Of a DNA stretch of 64,000 nt, positions 49,600 to 62,555 are shown one piece after another. The DNA is from Phalacrocorax aristotelis (Eukaryota; Chordata; Aves; Suliformes; Phalacrocoracidae): NCBI RefSeq assembly GCF_949628215.1, contig NC_134279.1, forward strand, positions 81,523,330-81,587,329. The letters run 5' to 3'. The notes below the pieces were generated by a model. That model was not told the origin of the DNA and ran no database searches. It saw only the letters and a program-made list of their open reading frames with translations. How positions within the stretch are numbered: the first letter of the stretch is position 1; every line of letters starts with the position of its first letter. The position numbers were made by a program, and so were the translations under genes.

Positions 49600-50001
49600 C
49601 ACTAATTGCATTTAATGGCAATTAGGGGAGGAAATGTCCAGCACTCCTTAGCTTAGCTGCAAACCGTAGCTTTCTCCCCTTGGCTGAGGAGAGAGCACAT
49701 GGTTTGGAGGAGCAGAGATGTTGCTGGAGTGAGATTAAAAAACCCCAAAGAAAACCGCCCTTGCACAATAAACCTGAGAAGTTAAAGACCCAAAATAGCC
49801 AAAGTTTTCCCCCCTCCATGTTCAGGCAGACAAGATGCAAAGTCCTCCCACCGTGTCACGAAGGGGGTGCCCAGATACGTTCTTCCATCTTCATGTACAA
49901 ACGACCATTAAACCGGCTATTTTATTAACTATTAATTGCTAATATTATGCCCTATTAACTCTAATAGCAAGGTAATAGGCACAGTTATTAATATGCAAAT
50001 T
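49600..50001. promoter_or_regulatory. Candidate enhancer: homeodomain and POU-octamer site cluster
   Basis: Two opposed CTAATTGC sites (49602-49609 and its complement at 49618-49625) form an 8-bp-arm palindrome around ATTTAATG. Further right, an AT-rich block (49918-50001) has TTAATTGC, several TATTAA and ATTAAT motifs, and an exact octamer ATGCAAAT at 49993-50000. Such clusters are typical of developmental or neural enhancers. It lies 3.5-3.9 kb above the receptor start. Function is inference. Confidence 0.3.
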
Positions 50002-51450
50002 CTGAGAAATCTCATTAACTCCAAGGTCCTCAATCTCTCAACATTTTGAGGACTAGCATCCCAAAGCAATCTCCCCTGTATCACAGGTGTCATTTCTCCC
50101 TCCAAGCAGGCAGAGACTGCCCAGATAGTTAAAATTAATCGCTTGAGGCTAACAGCTTTCAAGGAGCATCACTAAGGATGGTCCTTGCCTCCAGAGAAGT
50201 TCCTGATGGACTGCTCTGGGGTATCTAAGCCCTCTCTGATTTGGAAACAGAGGAGCTTAACCCGCTTTCAGAGCAGGGTTGGCAATAACCCAACCGCATG
50301 CAGATACCGTGGTGCTTCTCCAGTGGCTATGGCCAGGAATGATGATGCCTGAGGCATTTCAAGGACCCAAAATGCTCAAAGCATCACCTCCTCTCCATGG
50401 ACTTGTGCTCTGCTTTCCCTCCAGGACTTCCCACTCCCAAAGACAGCCCCCTCTCCTCCTGATGAACGCTGAAGCCCAACTCCCCAGAGGTGCTGACCCA
50501 GCAAACACCATCTCAATGTGGTGGGAATGTGGTACCCAAGAGAGCTGGGTCTCCCAGCCACAGACCCTCCAGACTCTGGGTCCAGCCCAGGGTGGCCGGT
50601 CTCAGCCCCTCAGTGCCTGCTAGAACAGGGCTGCCAGGGGTCTGTGGCAAACGCACTGGAGCCTGGGGGGAAACCGAGGCACTTGAAAGGCCCAAGAAGG
50701 CAGCAAAGCTCTGCCTGTAAACTTTCAAACCATACCTGCCCTTTAAAAATCAACCCACAATTTTAAAAAGGGCAAAACGTGTTTGAGGAAGAGTCACTAA
50801 ATAAGGCACGATAGTGTTGAAGTAGAATAGTCTGGTTGGACCAGGACAAGATTTTCTCCCTGCCCCTCTTCCGAGGCACGAAGCCCTCAGCCCACCTGAG
50901 CATCCTCCCATCCCTTTTGTTTCCCTCTGCACCACAGCAGCAATGCAGGGAACTGTGTCCTTGCAGAAACCCACCTGCCGGGAAGGCAGCAAACAGCAGG
51001 GGCACAGAGAGGGGACGCTACTCAAAGTGCCCCGTGGGAACCAGGGGACCCATCCCATAGCCGACTCACTGGTAACCAAAGGATTTCAGCAGGGGGACCC
51101 AACCTGCAAAGGGCTTTTTGCCTAAAATCCTTTTTCCATGAAGGGAAAAGCCACTGCAGAATTGAGAAGTTAATGATCTGTGACTTAAAACTCTCAGAGT
51201 TTGGTCTTTGGTTTCTTTTTTCTTAGTGGATCTCCACAAAATAAAATAATATATAAAGAAGAAATCAAACAATTTTTCAGCTATTTATAAAGGCACCCCA
51301 TACATTTTCCTGTTTGAGCAGATGGGGAGCAATCGGGAACATCGTGGGAAAACGCCATCCAAAGGAGACATCCAAATAGCTCATCTCAAAAAAAAAAAAA
51401 GCTGCATTTACTAAAGAGAAGCGGGTATTAATGCTGTCAGACACGACCAC

Positions 51451-51464
51451 GCTCCCTCTGCTGG
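51451..51464 (-). promoter_or_regulatory. CTCF-like motif
   Basis: GCTCCCTCTGCTGG on the plus strand is CCAGCAGAGGGAGC on the minus strand, close to the CTCF core. It could mark a boundary about 5.4 kb above the receptor start. Single motif only; occupancy unknown. Confidence 0.3.
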
Positions 51465-54420
51465 AATCTGCACAGACAGCAAGCAGCTTTTCATGTTTAA
51501 ATCATCCACAATTTGGAAATTTTGATCAGCTGGGAGGGCTTTCAGACTGGCTTGTGTGCCTCAATGCAGCTGAAGCCGAGGCAAGCCGCGTGCTGGCTCA
51601 TCCCGATCTCCTACAGAGGTGGGACTGCCCCAGGGGAGGATGGGGGCGACCTAGAGGGACATTTGCCGCGGGATAGGGATGAGGTGGAGGAAGAGGAGCC
51701 CCCAACATCAAACCTTTGGCCTGCGGTTCTACTTCATCCACCCTGAAGCCTACAGTGGGTGCTGAAAGGATTTCCAGGGGAGCTGGCGAAGCTAGCAGAG
51801 AACAATCAAAAAGCCTGAAATAAGAAAGGAAAGGGTAAATAAAGAATTATTTAGCTGAAGTTTCCAACACAAACCCTTCAGCTCTAGCTCACAGCTGTAG
51901 TTACCCATTTGCCAGACACTTATTAGTGAGTCGGTATCATTAGTGCTCATTATTTATTCAAAGTGATGGACACGCAGCGTTTCCACCTACTGCTCTCCCA
52001 TCCACCATCTGCGAGGGTTTGGGCAGAGCCTGGTTTTAAGTATATGGAGGGAGGATTTAGGTTTTTGGGCTCAGAGAGTCATGCAGCACCAAACCAGCCC
52101 CCTCAGTGCTGGTGTTACACCTCGGAGCCATCCGAATTCAAGAGGGAGAGAAGTGAGTGATGCGGAGCAAGCGCTCCTGGCCAAACCTTTTCTAAAACCC
52201 AGCAGGGTACGGCCCTCTGGGGAGCAGCAAGGAGAGGGAAGGTTGCTTCAGGACACCACGGCAAATCCGGGGCTGGAAACCCGAGCTGCGTCTACAGCGA
52301 AGCAAGCTCATGGCGCTCTGGCTCGCTCATGGGAGCTCTGTACGCATAGAGCAAGCCACCAAAGCAAAACCCTGCAGGGGCTGCAGTGGTCCATGGGTTT
52401 GGGCACAAGTGCTGCAAAAAAGCAGATGCTTTCTGCTCCGGATTTAGGGCCAGCTGAGCTGGCACCCACCAGGTCCCCGTTTTGAGCCCGGCATTCTCCA
52501 CATCGCTGCCCATTCAACCGGGAGAGCATCGCGGAGGTGGGCTGAGGCCCTTTCGAAGTTGCGGGTGGGAAAGTATCGCAGGTTTTAAAATGAAACCCCT
52601 CCTTGTCTTCTTTTGTCTGTCCCCTAGATGGCACCTGCTCTCAGCAGATTAAATCCCTGATGACAAACAACAACTTTTGGTGCCTGGGAAAGCTCAGGGC
52701 TGCAAACTGCTTGCTAGAAAAACAAACGAACGAAAACCCCACCCAAAACACTAAGATGATCTACAATTAATGGCTCTTTTAGCTTTTACAGCAAGAACTT
52801 GAGAGACCTGACCCCTTGTTGGCCACAACATTGTGCTGCTCTCCCTTCTGGTCCATCTCAGGGTCCTCAATGTCACCAAAATGCAGTGGACAAGGACTAA
52901 CAAGCCCTTTCCCACCAGCTTTGCTGCAGTGGCAGATGCACGCCTGGGGGCAGTGACAGACCTTGATCACTCTGGGAAGATATTTCAGTCCTTTACAGGG
53001 CTGGGAAATGCAGGGAGGAATACGTCAACTCCCTTTTCAGTTTGAATCAAAGCAGAACAGTGAGAAGGGAAACATATCAACAAACTCCTTATGTCAGTTC
53101 AAGGAAAGTCCAGGTGCAGCCACCCTAAACAATCATTTTTCTGTGCCCTCCATACCAAGACATGGTACAGGGCAAAACTGCAGGTCACATCCCAGGAGCC
53201 TGGCTCTTATTTGAAGAGTTTATCCATGTAATTTTTGACCAACAAATATTTAACCCCCTCCTGCAAAACTCTGGGCAATGCATTGCATGTGCATCCTGGT
53301 GGGGAAGGAAGGACATGGTGAGGGGAAACATGCCCCCATCTGACCCTTTCCTTCCCAAGCTCAGATCTGCACCAAATGCAGCTGACATTTAAACCGACTA
53401 TTATTAGACATCTGCTTTGTATGGGGACACTTTACACCTCGCAGGGTTACAGCCTTGCCAGGCTGCCCAGTTACAGGCCCATCAGCTAAAGCCCCGTGCA
53501 GTGACAGCCAGGAGGAGACAAACATGGCCTGCCAAGCCCCTCCTTGCTCCTCAGCACCCATCCTGAGGGGCTCACTGCACCCCCATGTGTTTATGATCCT
53601 GGTGTAGGACCGAGGCCTTTGTCACACCTCCCTTCAGCCTCCCTGGCTTCCAAAGCGACTCCTGGGCACCAAGCAGGGACCTGGGGGCTGCCCTGGCGAG
53701 AGACGCTCATGGGCTGGGGAAAGACAGCTGCCATGGAGATCACGGGCCTGGGTGACCCCATGGGTCCCAGGTGGTGTTCTTCACTGAGTGCGCAACCACT
53801 TAACAATTCTGTGGTCCCGTTCTTGGGATCTCTAGCCTGTCCAGGAGGGAGCAGTCTTGGCTAGGACCACATTCTCACGCTCCAGTCATCTTGGAAGGGG
53901 ATCCCCACATCTTTGGGACGATCATCCCATGTATGCTGTCCTTTATCACAGACTGAGACCTCAAAAGGGAAAGACATTTGCTACATGCCCCACTCCCCTC
54001 CCACCCCAAGCTGCTTCTTGCTGCCAAAGACTTAGCCCTTGGACCAGTTTGAAGATCTCTGTATTTTTGCCTTTTGGAGGTCCCTTTTTGGACCTTGCTG
54101 TGAAGGCAGATGCCATCTACCTGCCTGAAGGCAACACCGAGCTGTGAAAGAGCTCGTGAGCCTCCCTGCACCCTGCCCCGCTTCACCTTGCGGCAGAAGA
54201 GGATGGTACAAGACCGGTGCAGCAAACAGCTGAGCACTCCTTCACTGCCCCAGGGACTGTCACAGCTCAGAGGTCCCCAAGGCAGCTCTGTGCTAGAGCA
54301 GCTCAGGTCCCACGAAACTGAGGCTTCCCACATGCTCGACAGCCCTCTGAAGCTACCACCACAAGGGCCATTTACCCCCTTTACCTGATAAACCTGTTCA
54401 CACAGTTTATACATAGAATG

Positions 54421-54439
54421 TATATATATACACACACAC
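54421..54439. repeat. (TA)n(CA)n microsatellite
   Basis: Five TA units followed by (CA)4 plus C, interrupting otherwise unremarkable sequence. Confidence 0.9.
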
Positions 54440-55241
54440 GATCTACATGAAGTATATAGATATACTTAGAAAGGGTCACCAACCTCACTTCTAGGGCAGC
54501 GCATGCTGATGGAGACCAGAACTGGTCCTCTGCATGGAAGGGGTCCCAGAGGACCTGGAGAGATGCAGAGGCTGGAGGTAAGGAACAAGTTTGCAGCCTC
54601 TGGCTCCTCTCAGATAGCGCTACCAGAGCCACACAGCCACTCTCAGTCTTACCCTTACTTCAACCTCAGCTTGCATTGACATGCAAAAAGCCCCCCTTTC
54701 TGCAGAGTAAGATCCTCGGGGATCCTGATGAGCTAGGTAAAGCTGGAGGGCAGCTATCCAAGCCTGGATCCCATGGTAGGTAACCTCTGAATTTACTCTG
54801 TGGAGAAGCAGACCATTCTCAGACTCTCATACAACCTAAAATTCACTAGGTTTTGGGCTCATCTCTGGCTTGGATGATGCCAAGGAAATCAGAAGCACAA
54901 GTACAACGCTAGCCAAGTCCAGATGCTCTCAGTGCACCATATGAGGTAAAAGGTGCAGTTATTTCTTACACTTCCCCGTTAAGGCATGAAGGAATCCCAT
55001 TTCTGGCTCCCCAGACTCCCACGGGTAAGACAATACATGTCCTTACATTCACAGTTGAGATGCTCAAATGCTACAAGTGCTGGGGATTACACAAGCATCT
55101 CAGCTGCAGGGATCCCCACCAGTCACCAGAGACGTACGTACATCGGCACTAGGAGAGAAGTCCAAGCAATGCTGGGAAGCTAAAGGTTAAATAAAGGACA
55201 CTGATTAGGCACAAAGTAGAAATATATAAACAGCATATTTC

Positions 55242-58200
55242 TTTATTTTGTTTTTAAATACAGAGTTTCCTTATACAATAAAGGAATTCCCTCTCCCTCC
55301 CCCCCCAAGCAACTCTTATCAAAAGAAATCATTCACCGTAAAATCAACACTAGATAGAGGCATGCGCTTTAAGAGCATATTTAGCAAGTGCAATATCTAT
55401 AGGCCATATCTCCCTAAACAGGAACATGTGCTTTCCCTCGCTTAAAATAGTTCCCTGGCAATCTGCGACGGGAACCTCCTGGTCACCAAATACAGAACCA
55501 TTTAACCAGTTACATGCCATGTGACACATTGGAAAATAAATTCACCTCTGGCCTCCTCCCGGCACACTGCAGATTGCCCCAGCCAAGCCGCTCCGCTAGC
55601 GTTCACCTGTGTGGGAACGGGATGCAGCGTTTGAGATGAGCCAGCTCTGCCTCAGGAAGGTTTCTTCTCTTAAATCACCTCCTCGGTGCTTGGCCTGCAT
55701 TTAGACTCCAAGGAAAGCAGGAGGGGAAAGGAGGGTGTTTAAGATACAGCCCCTTCTCCGGTCAGGCCAAGGGGAAGGGGGCTTGGTTTGCACTAACGTT
55801 CAGGAGCACATACTTTGTGGTAGTAAGGTTTTTGTCATCTTTACTAAGACAATTCCTGGGTTTTGGGTTAACGGCTGTGTGGGAATGAGGTACAGCTTCA
55901 CATCAATAAAGAGGACAGGGAGAACAGAGGGGCTAAACACTTCCGAAAATAACAGAGCACTAAGCCACCTTATTTATTAAACCAGAGCAGCCCCAAACAC
56001 AAGAGGCTAAAATCCTCAGAGGGTCAACAGCGCAATAAGCTTCTCGCTTTCCAGCAGCTGCTGTGTTTTGCAGCTGAATCATGCTTTCTCCCATGGGAAT
56101 AAACCCACTTAGACCTGCTGGGCCCTTCAGACCACAGCCCAGCACCTGCCAGGGATGGACGCATCCAACACGCATCCCAGCAGCTTCCAGACGCTGGCAC
56201 TTAAAACCAGGGTCCTCATTACGCTTTGGCATCAGAAGCCCTGGCGATGGGAAGTAGCTGCTAACACCTGGGCCGGTAAAGGATGCTCTGCAATAAAGAC
56301 GTGAGTCACTGAAAAGCCTCTTTATGCAGACCAGGACTCTGCTGGAGAAGCAGCTTGAAGTCAGTGGCCCTGGTCTGGAATTTGAGTAGTTCAGAAATAT
56401 GCGATGCTATAGATGTACGCTTCAAGTAATAGAAAGGTGGCTAACACAGCTCCCGAGGTAAGCATTTCAGAGAGAGGAGGGTACACTGCATGAGCTCTGT
56501 CATGTCACTCAGATGTCAATCAACCTGAAAAGAAATCACCGCAAAACTGGAGATGCCATCTCACAGCACCAGGGGCTGCATCTTCTGCTCCAGCCACATG
56601 TGGGAGGCACCAGCGTGGCCACGTTACCTTGCCATCACTCAGATGGTTTCCGCAAGTGCCCATATAAATCATCCAATCACGTGAAACTTATGTAAAGTCA
56701 ATGCCTGGAAAAAAGCATGCTGAGACACCCCTTGTTGCTGACAGGTAGAGCGAGACCTGATCTCAGCCCTTCAGCGAGCCTCCCAGGCACCAAAACTGAT
56801 ACTCCAGCGGTTGAATTTGACATGCTGATTTTCTGCAAAATCCTGATCATATAACAAAAACTTTACTGCCAGAGAGTGTCTTTTTTTTTTTATTTTATTT
56901 TGCATTCCAAGAGCAAAAAGCCAGCATAGCCCAGGTCGAGAGGGAGACAATTTAATTGCAAACTGGTTTTTTTTTCAAACTCTTTACCATTTTGTTCACC
57001 TTTGGGACTCCCACCTGTAGCTAAATGAAGGATACTGATAGCTTTTGCAGCAGGAATCATTTGCCACACAGATGACCAACGGAGATGCCACGTGCATCCC
57101 CTCTTCTGCTTCAAGAGCAGACTTCAGCTCTCCAAGCAAGCAGCTCTTTGCAGCAGAGATGCAGATGGAGAGCAGAAGGCAGCATCTCCCCCAGGACAAA
57201 CACTTAATATTTAATGCGACGTCACAACAGTGCCAAGTGATCCAAGCTCATGCAGAGTTTTCTACAAGGGAAAGAAAGACGCAGCCAAGGATTGTCTTAG
57301 TTTGAAAGGAAAACACACAAAAGCTGAAGAGGAAAGTGCTAATTTGTATTTCTAAAGCATGTACTCTGGCAACTCCCTCATCTGTCTGCTTTTTGCACAA
57401 TATTGATGGTTTGCTCTTTGCAACCAGATCTGCAGCCAGTAGTGTAATGGACAGGGTTTGGTACTTAAACGCCTTAATTAGATATGAAAACAATTAGAGA
57501 AGACTATTCTCTTCTAACATCCACAGGCCCCAGCACAGATAGAAAATGGGGCAAACCCATCCCATTATGTCTATTTAAGTTGTTTTGGAAGCTTGACAGA
57601 TGAGAGGACAGCCCAACTGGAATGCCGCACCATAAAGTAATCATCTGAAGAGATGCAGAAGACAGTGCAACTGTAGGACAATTACGAGTCCTTCATAATT
57701 GCCTGTTATGGCAAAGCGAGCCCCAGGGGAGCAGCTGCTGCCATGCTGCTGCGCAGACACAGGCTGTAGTTGCTCTGGAGAAAAATACCCACTCAGCACT
57801 TTGGCAGCATTTCCGTAGTTGGGATCCCAGAAACAACTTCCAGGGAAGGGCTGGGGAAGATAAGACCTGGGTCAGGAGACGACAGAGAAAATGGATTGCA
57901 CTGAAGTTTTGGGGGGACAGACACAAGAGCTGAGCTTCAGCCAGCCCTGGTTCTGCCCGTTAACCTTCCAGGTATGTAGAAACAATACAAAGAGCAGATA
58001 CAGAACACAATGAACAAGAAAAGCTTGATCAAGCACCAACAGAGAGGGTAGATACGTGCTTAGTAAGACAGACCAGAAAGCGGTAAGTGCTTTTGGTGAC
58101 ATGGCATGTCTCAGGTTCCTTTGTTGTTGCTGAGAACGCCACAAAACAAACCCTTCCCTCCCACCCTCAAGCGTTCTCCAGCTATATCCAAGAGCTTTGG

Positions 58201-61200
58201 CCAACTTCATGTTTCTTCAAAGAGAGTGTCCACAGAACACAGTTCAGCAGCAGTTTCTAAAGCAGCCAAATACAATATGCAAGAGTTTACACACAGTTTC
58301 AGTCTTTCAGTACAGCTGGGGATACGGACCTTTTGGGGAGAATTCTTTGACCTACAGTATGTGGAAACGTGACCATCTGCCATATTTGTTTTCAGAGCAT
58401 CCCGGTTCACACAGGTCATCAGGAAGTGTATCACATCCCACAGTTGTTGGGCTCATCTTGAAGCATTTCACCAGATGGCAGCTCTGAAGCTCACCAGTTG
58501 AATTCATTTACTCCATCCTCATCCTTTTGCAGCAACGCACTGATGCATATCCAAGCAGAGCTTAACATTTATTAATAGCTTCAAATGTTGACACCAGAGA
58601 ATTTGGGGATTGTTGCTAGTGAAGTTGTCAGATTCGCTTCCTAAGCAATCTAGAAAGTGCTACGCTGCCTGTTCAGCAGTCCATGTTTTCACCAGCTTTC
58701 CTTAATTTACATGGAGAAACGCATCGATTTCCATACATAGCATGTCAAGAGTATTTTGGAAGGCAACAAAGAGTCTCAGGCCAACAGAACCATTCAGGTA
58801 TAAATCCAATTTTAATTATCAAGCTAACTTCTAGCTCCTACATTCAATGCAAAGATCAAAAACGACAAGTTGGAGAGTAGAAGTTTACTCCGTCCCCAGT
58901 CTCAGATCATTTTGGCATCTGTCAAAAGGTAAATTCCAGAATCCACTTGTTTCAGAAGCTTTTTACTACCTTGCGGTTCCAGGTGAACATCACTCTTAAT
59001 AGCTCTCAACATCTTTCAAACCCAGTTCTTTGGCAACAGTTATACATAGCATTGTGCGTATATAAAGAGCTTATAATAAAACTTCTTTTACATTCTAATT
59101 GTCTCAACCTTCACAGAAGTATTAAAGTGCTCAATCAACTCTGAACAAACCCTCCTTCCCTAGTTAGCCTACTTCCTGGAAACGCCTGCACTTACATCAG
59201 CAAAACCAGAAGCAAACAAGAAAAGAAAAGGTACTTGTGTGGGAAAAAAAAAAATCCTCTGCAGGATCATTACAACCCAAGCCAAGAGGCCTCGAGTTTC
59301 ACATCTCCCTTCCACCCACATATTGGGACATGGGTGCAAATGTTCAACCGGTCTAAGCCAGCACTACTTTTCCCGAGTTGTGCTGATTTCCCATCAGTTG
59401 ATTCTTTGGCCCCTGACTTCTGTTGAAAGAAAACCCTACGAAACAGAATCCTATTGATACTACAAAGAAAGCACGAACACTGAAGCCATACTGCTAAAGC
59501 AACAGCAATAAAAGATATAAACAAGAGTTGTGAAGGATATTTAACACCCACCCACCCCGATCTTAAATCTAGATTTTAAGTGACCTCAGTTAGCGACATT
59601 TGACACTATCTGAAATTGGTGCTTTCAAAGAGGCTTTAAATAGGAATATTTTTGGTCCTTCTAAGTGTGGGGGATGGAGGGTATATCTCAAAACTATTTC
59701 CCCTGGCAAGACCTGCATGCCAGTTCGCCCCACCATGCTCTGTGCCAGAGGAAATTTCACCCACAACCTCTGCTTCTCCTCGGAGAGGGCCAGAACCACA
59801 TTCCCTTGGGCACGTCCTCTCCTTCCTCCAGCCACAGCATCCACAGTATGATTTAAACCAGCCGACGGGGTGACTTCTTCCTTCCTGCCAAGAACTGAGA
59901 CACCAGAAATGCAACCCCAGGACACGTGATGTCCTGTGGTTGAGTAAGCGATTAAACGCACTTTTCATTCTACCTTTGGTTAAATCTTTTGACATCCATG
60001 GGAAAAGCATGTTATTTCAGCATCATCAGGCCTCTGCACTCCCTGTCTTACAACAGCTACTGAACTGTTTGCTGTCACCTGCTCTTCTTCTGTTGACTGA
60101 AGAGCAGACATACTTTTACCACCTCCACCTTTGCACTGCCCCAAAATCCTGTTTGCTGACCGCCCCGTTTCCACACGTAGACCTTGGTAACGGCTATTAG
60201 TGATCTCACCATAAAAATGACCCAAAAGCTAAGAAATATTGACCAAGGTGGTCAGAAACCACACACGTATTTATTTCTGCTGTCACACCACCTATCAGAC
60301 ACAGCATGAGTTACCCCTGCTACCCCAGACAGACTGAAAGCCAAATGCATGGTGTTACCTGCTTTGATGTACTGGGGTGGTCATCCTGACCCTGAGAGTT
60401 CTCAGCAGTCCCACAAAAGCTGGCTGGTGCAACATGAAGGTCATGCGACGCTGTTTTGCTTGCCAAGCTGAGGGCTTTCTCCTGTGCTTGCTCTGGGAGA
60501 TATTAGCCATGGTCGCGTTCTGGGGAACACTTACTGCTCCATCAAGTATCAATACAAAGACGAAGGGTTTCATAAGAAAATAATGAGTTTTTCATACATG
60601 TTTTAAAGCCATAGGCAGCTACATTAAGATGAAATACCATCTGATATTTAGTGCAAATACACCAAATCTTCACTGGCTTGAGTCTGGCTTAGTTTCATCA
60701 TAGAAGCTTTTTACCCAATGCCTTCCTCCCTCATTACAGAGTCGGTCTTCCTCATCACGTAGAGGAACACCCAATCAGTAGGGCATGTGCTGATAACAAC
60801 TCTGCACCATTTACTGGGCAAGCAACTGGAAAGAAACACTTCTCTGTGCTAATAATATATTTGCATTTCATTTTATATTACCCTTCTTCCCTCATTTCTG
60901 CTGTGTTGAAAGCTCATTCTCTTCAGAGGCCCACATTTTTAACACTTTACTTGTGATCTGTAGTGTGCGAAGGCCAAGCACTGAACTAAAGGGCAGCTTG
61001 TTTCACAGTACTCCAAATATGAAAACTGACCATAGTACAAGCAAAATCAAATATAAAAGACAGTAGAAGTTAGATTCATCCAGAAATATAATGTAATGTC
61101 TGGGAGTGGGGAAGACTGGAGATTAGTTACAAAACAGAAACAAGGAAATGACCAACAAATATTGATTAGGTGGAAGAGGAAAGCTTTCATTGCATGCTGT

Positions 61201-62510
61201 ACATTAAAAATGAACGCAAAATTCACATGTTGGAGCATCAGGTCAGAATGATGAAGGTCTCAGGCCATGAGAAGAGGAAAGCAAGAGGAACACCTTGAAT
61301 AAAGCAACACGAGCAAAATTAGTAACTGAGCCTCTTCAAAAGGAAAAGAGCGACCTTATCTCAAATGAGAAAAACAGCACTGAAGCAGAGGAGAAGAATA
61401 TGGTCGAGACATCACAGGTAACACTGACTGCACAAAACACTTGATATTTTGAAAGAATCAGGCCCATTTGTATATCTATGCAAAATATATACACAAATCC
61501 ATATGTATATATGTACACATAGGCACTACTGTACATATGTATATGCAATCATTAACACAACTGCCCTTTGACACGTTTCAGCATCTGACTCTGGGTGCAA
61601 GCGAGAATGTTGCAGTTGTGCAAAACGACACTTCTGTCATCTGATTACCAAGAAGTAATGGCAGAAAGATCTGAAATCATTCCCAAGTAGCTTAGACCCA
61701 GATGCTGTTTCATCCATATCAACATGTGAGCCAACCTCTGAACACTTCCAGCTCATTTATAGGAATTAAATATTCATCGAAACCCATCGATTGTATCAGT
61801 ACAAATTATATCTGTGTCCAGCCTTGCTAATCTGAAGAAATTATCTTTCCTGACATCGATGGTTTAGCATGAGGCCATCCTACCCAGAATACCAATTTGG
61901 GAATACTGGATGCACAGGAAATGGAATTCAAAGGCCAGAACCGTACTGTCATTCTGTAAAAGAAGGGTCAGTTGCTGTACTTATAGTGTTTTGGAAGAAA
62001 GGGACACGGTGCATAAAAAAAGATTCCCCCCACCCCTCAAACAAGGAAACACACGGCAACTCTGAGAACGCGTGCTCCAACTGTACGGGCATGCTGATCT
62101 TTGGGGTTTCCAGTTTTGGAATGTGGAAAGTAGCATTTCCATAAAGCTTGCTTGCCTCACAGCTCCAGAGAGCAGCGACCTCCCAAGTCCAAGGCTGTTT
62201 TGGTCTGACACTTCTACGCTCAATTGGTCTTTGATATGTGCGCATTACCAACGCCATATTAGAGCAGAAAGAAAGTGGTGAAAGAAAGAACTGCAGATAG
62301 ATTGTTCTACGCCTCGGCAAAGCTGCCTTTCAAGTCCAAGAGCTGTCCTCACTGCTCCACGTGCAGAGGACCCCGTTTAATGTTCTGCATCCATCGCATC
62401 CAAGTACTTGGCTTCGATGATCCTAGGGAGCAGGTTATACCTAAGATTGAAGCAGAGGTAACATTGGTTCCTGTTTATCATCATGTAACATTTTGTCTGT
62501 CCTAAGGCTC
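55242..62510 (-). other. Repeat-poor block, possible long 3' UTR of the unidentified minus-strand gene
   Basis: About 7.3 kb, AT-rich, with no CR1, LTR or SINE relic recognised and no convincing exon. On the minus strand an AATAAA lies at 55247-55242, followed by T/G-rich sequence, so it could be the poly(A) signal of a long 3' UTR starting after the TGA at 62511. Alternatively it is ordinary intergenic DNA. Short AT-rich microsatellite-like runs occur at 61460-61550. Confidence 0.2.
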
Positions 62511-62555
62511 TCAGTTGAGCTTGTCCAGGGCCGTGAATACAACAGATTCATCCAG
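62511..62555 (-). CDS. Possible terminal coding exon of an unidentified gene
   Basis: On the minus strand a pyrimidine-rich tract (CCCCCACTTCATCTCCCCTTTAG) ends in AG at 62557-62556. It is followed directly by 14 sense codons, LDESVVFTALDKLN, and a TGA at 62513-62511. The peptide looks protein-like: acidic/hydrophobic, low-complexity free, with balanced codons. I do not recognise the family. If real, this is the last coding exon of a minus-strand gene whose other exons lie above 64 kb or are too short to see at 62.6-64.0 kb, and the sequence below it would be its 3' UTR. Against it: the piece is only 45 bases and a chance acceptor-plus-frame of this size is possible. Confidence 0.25.
   Translation of the reverse strand: MDESVVFTALDKLN

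Larger units (their letters stand above)
47421..55241. other. Upstream flank of the receptor
   Basis: No coding exon recognised. Contains the enhancer-like cluster (49.6-50.0 kb), a CTCF-like motif (51.45 kb) and two microsatellites. Frames such as 47731-48267 and 48478-49191 have no recognisable family or splice context. Confidence 0.5.

Noticed and set aside
60355-60573. Minus frame ending at an AG|GTAACA-like donor
   Set aside because: Peptide unrecognised and no matching acceptor; too weak to call an exon.
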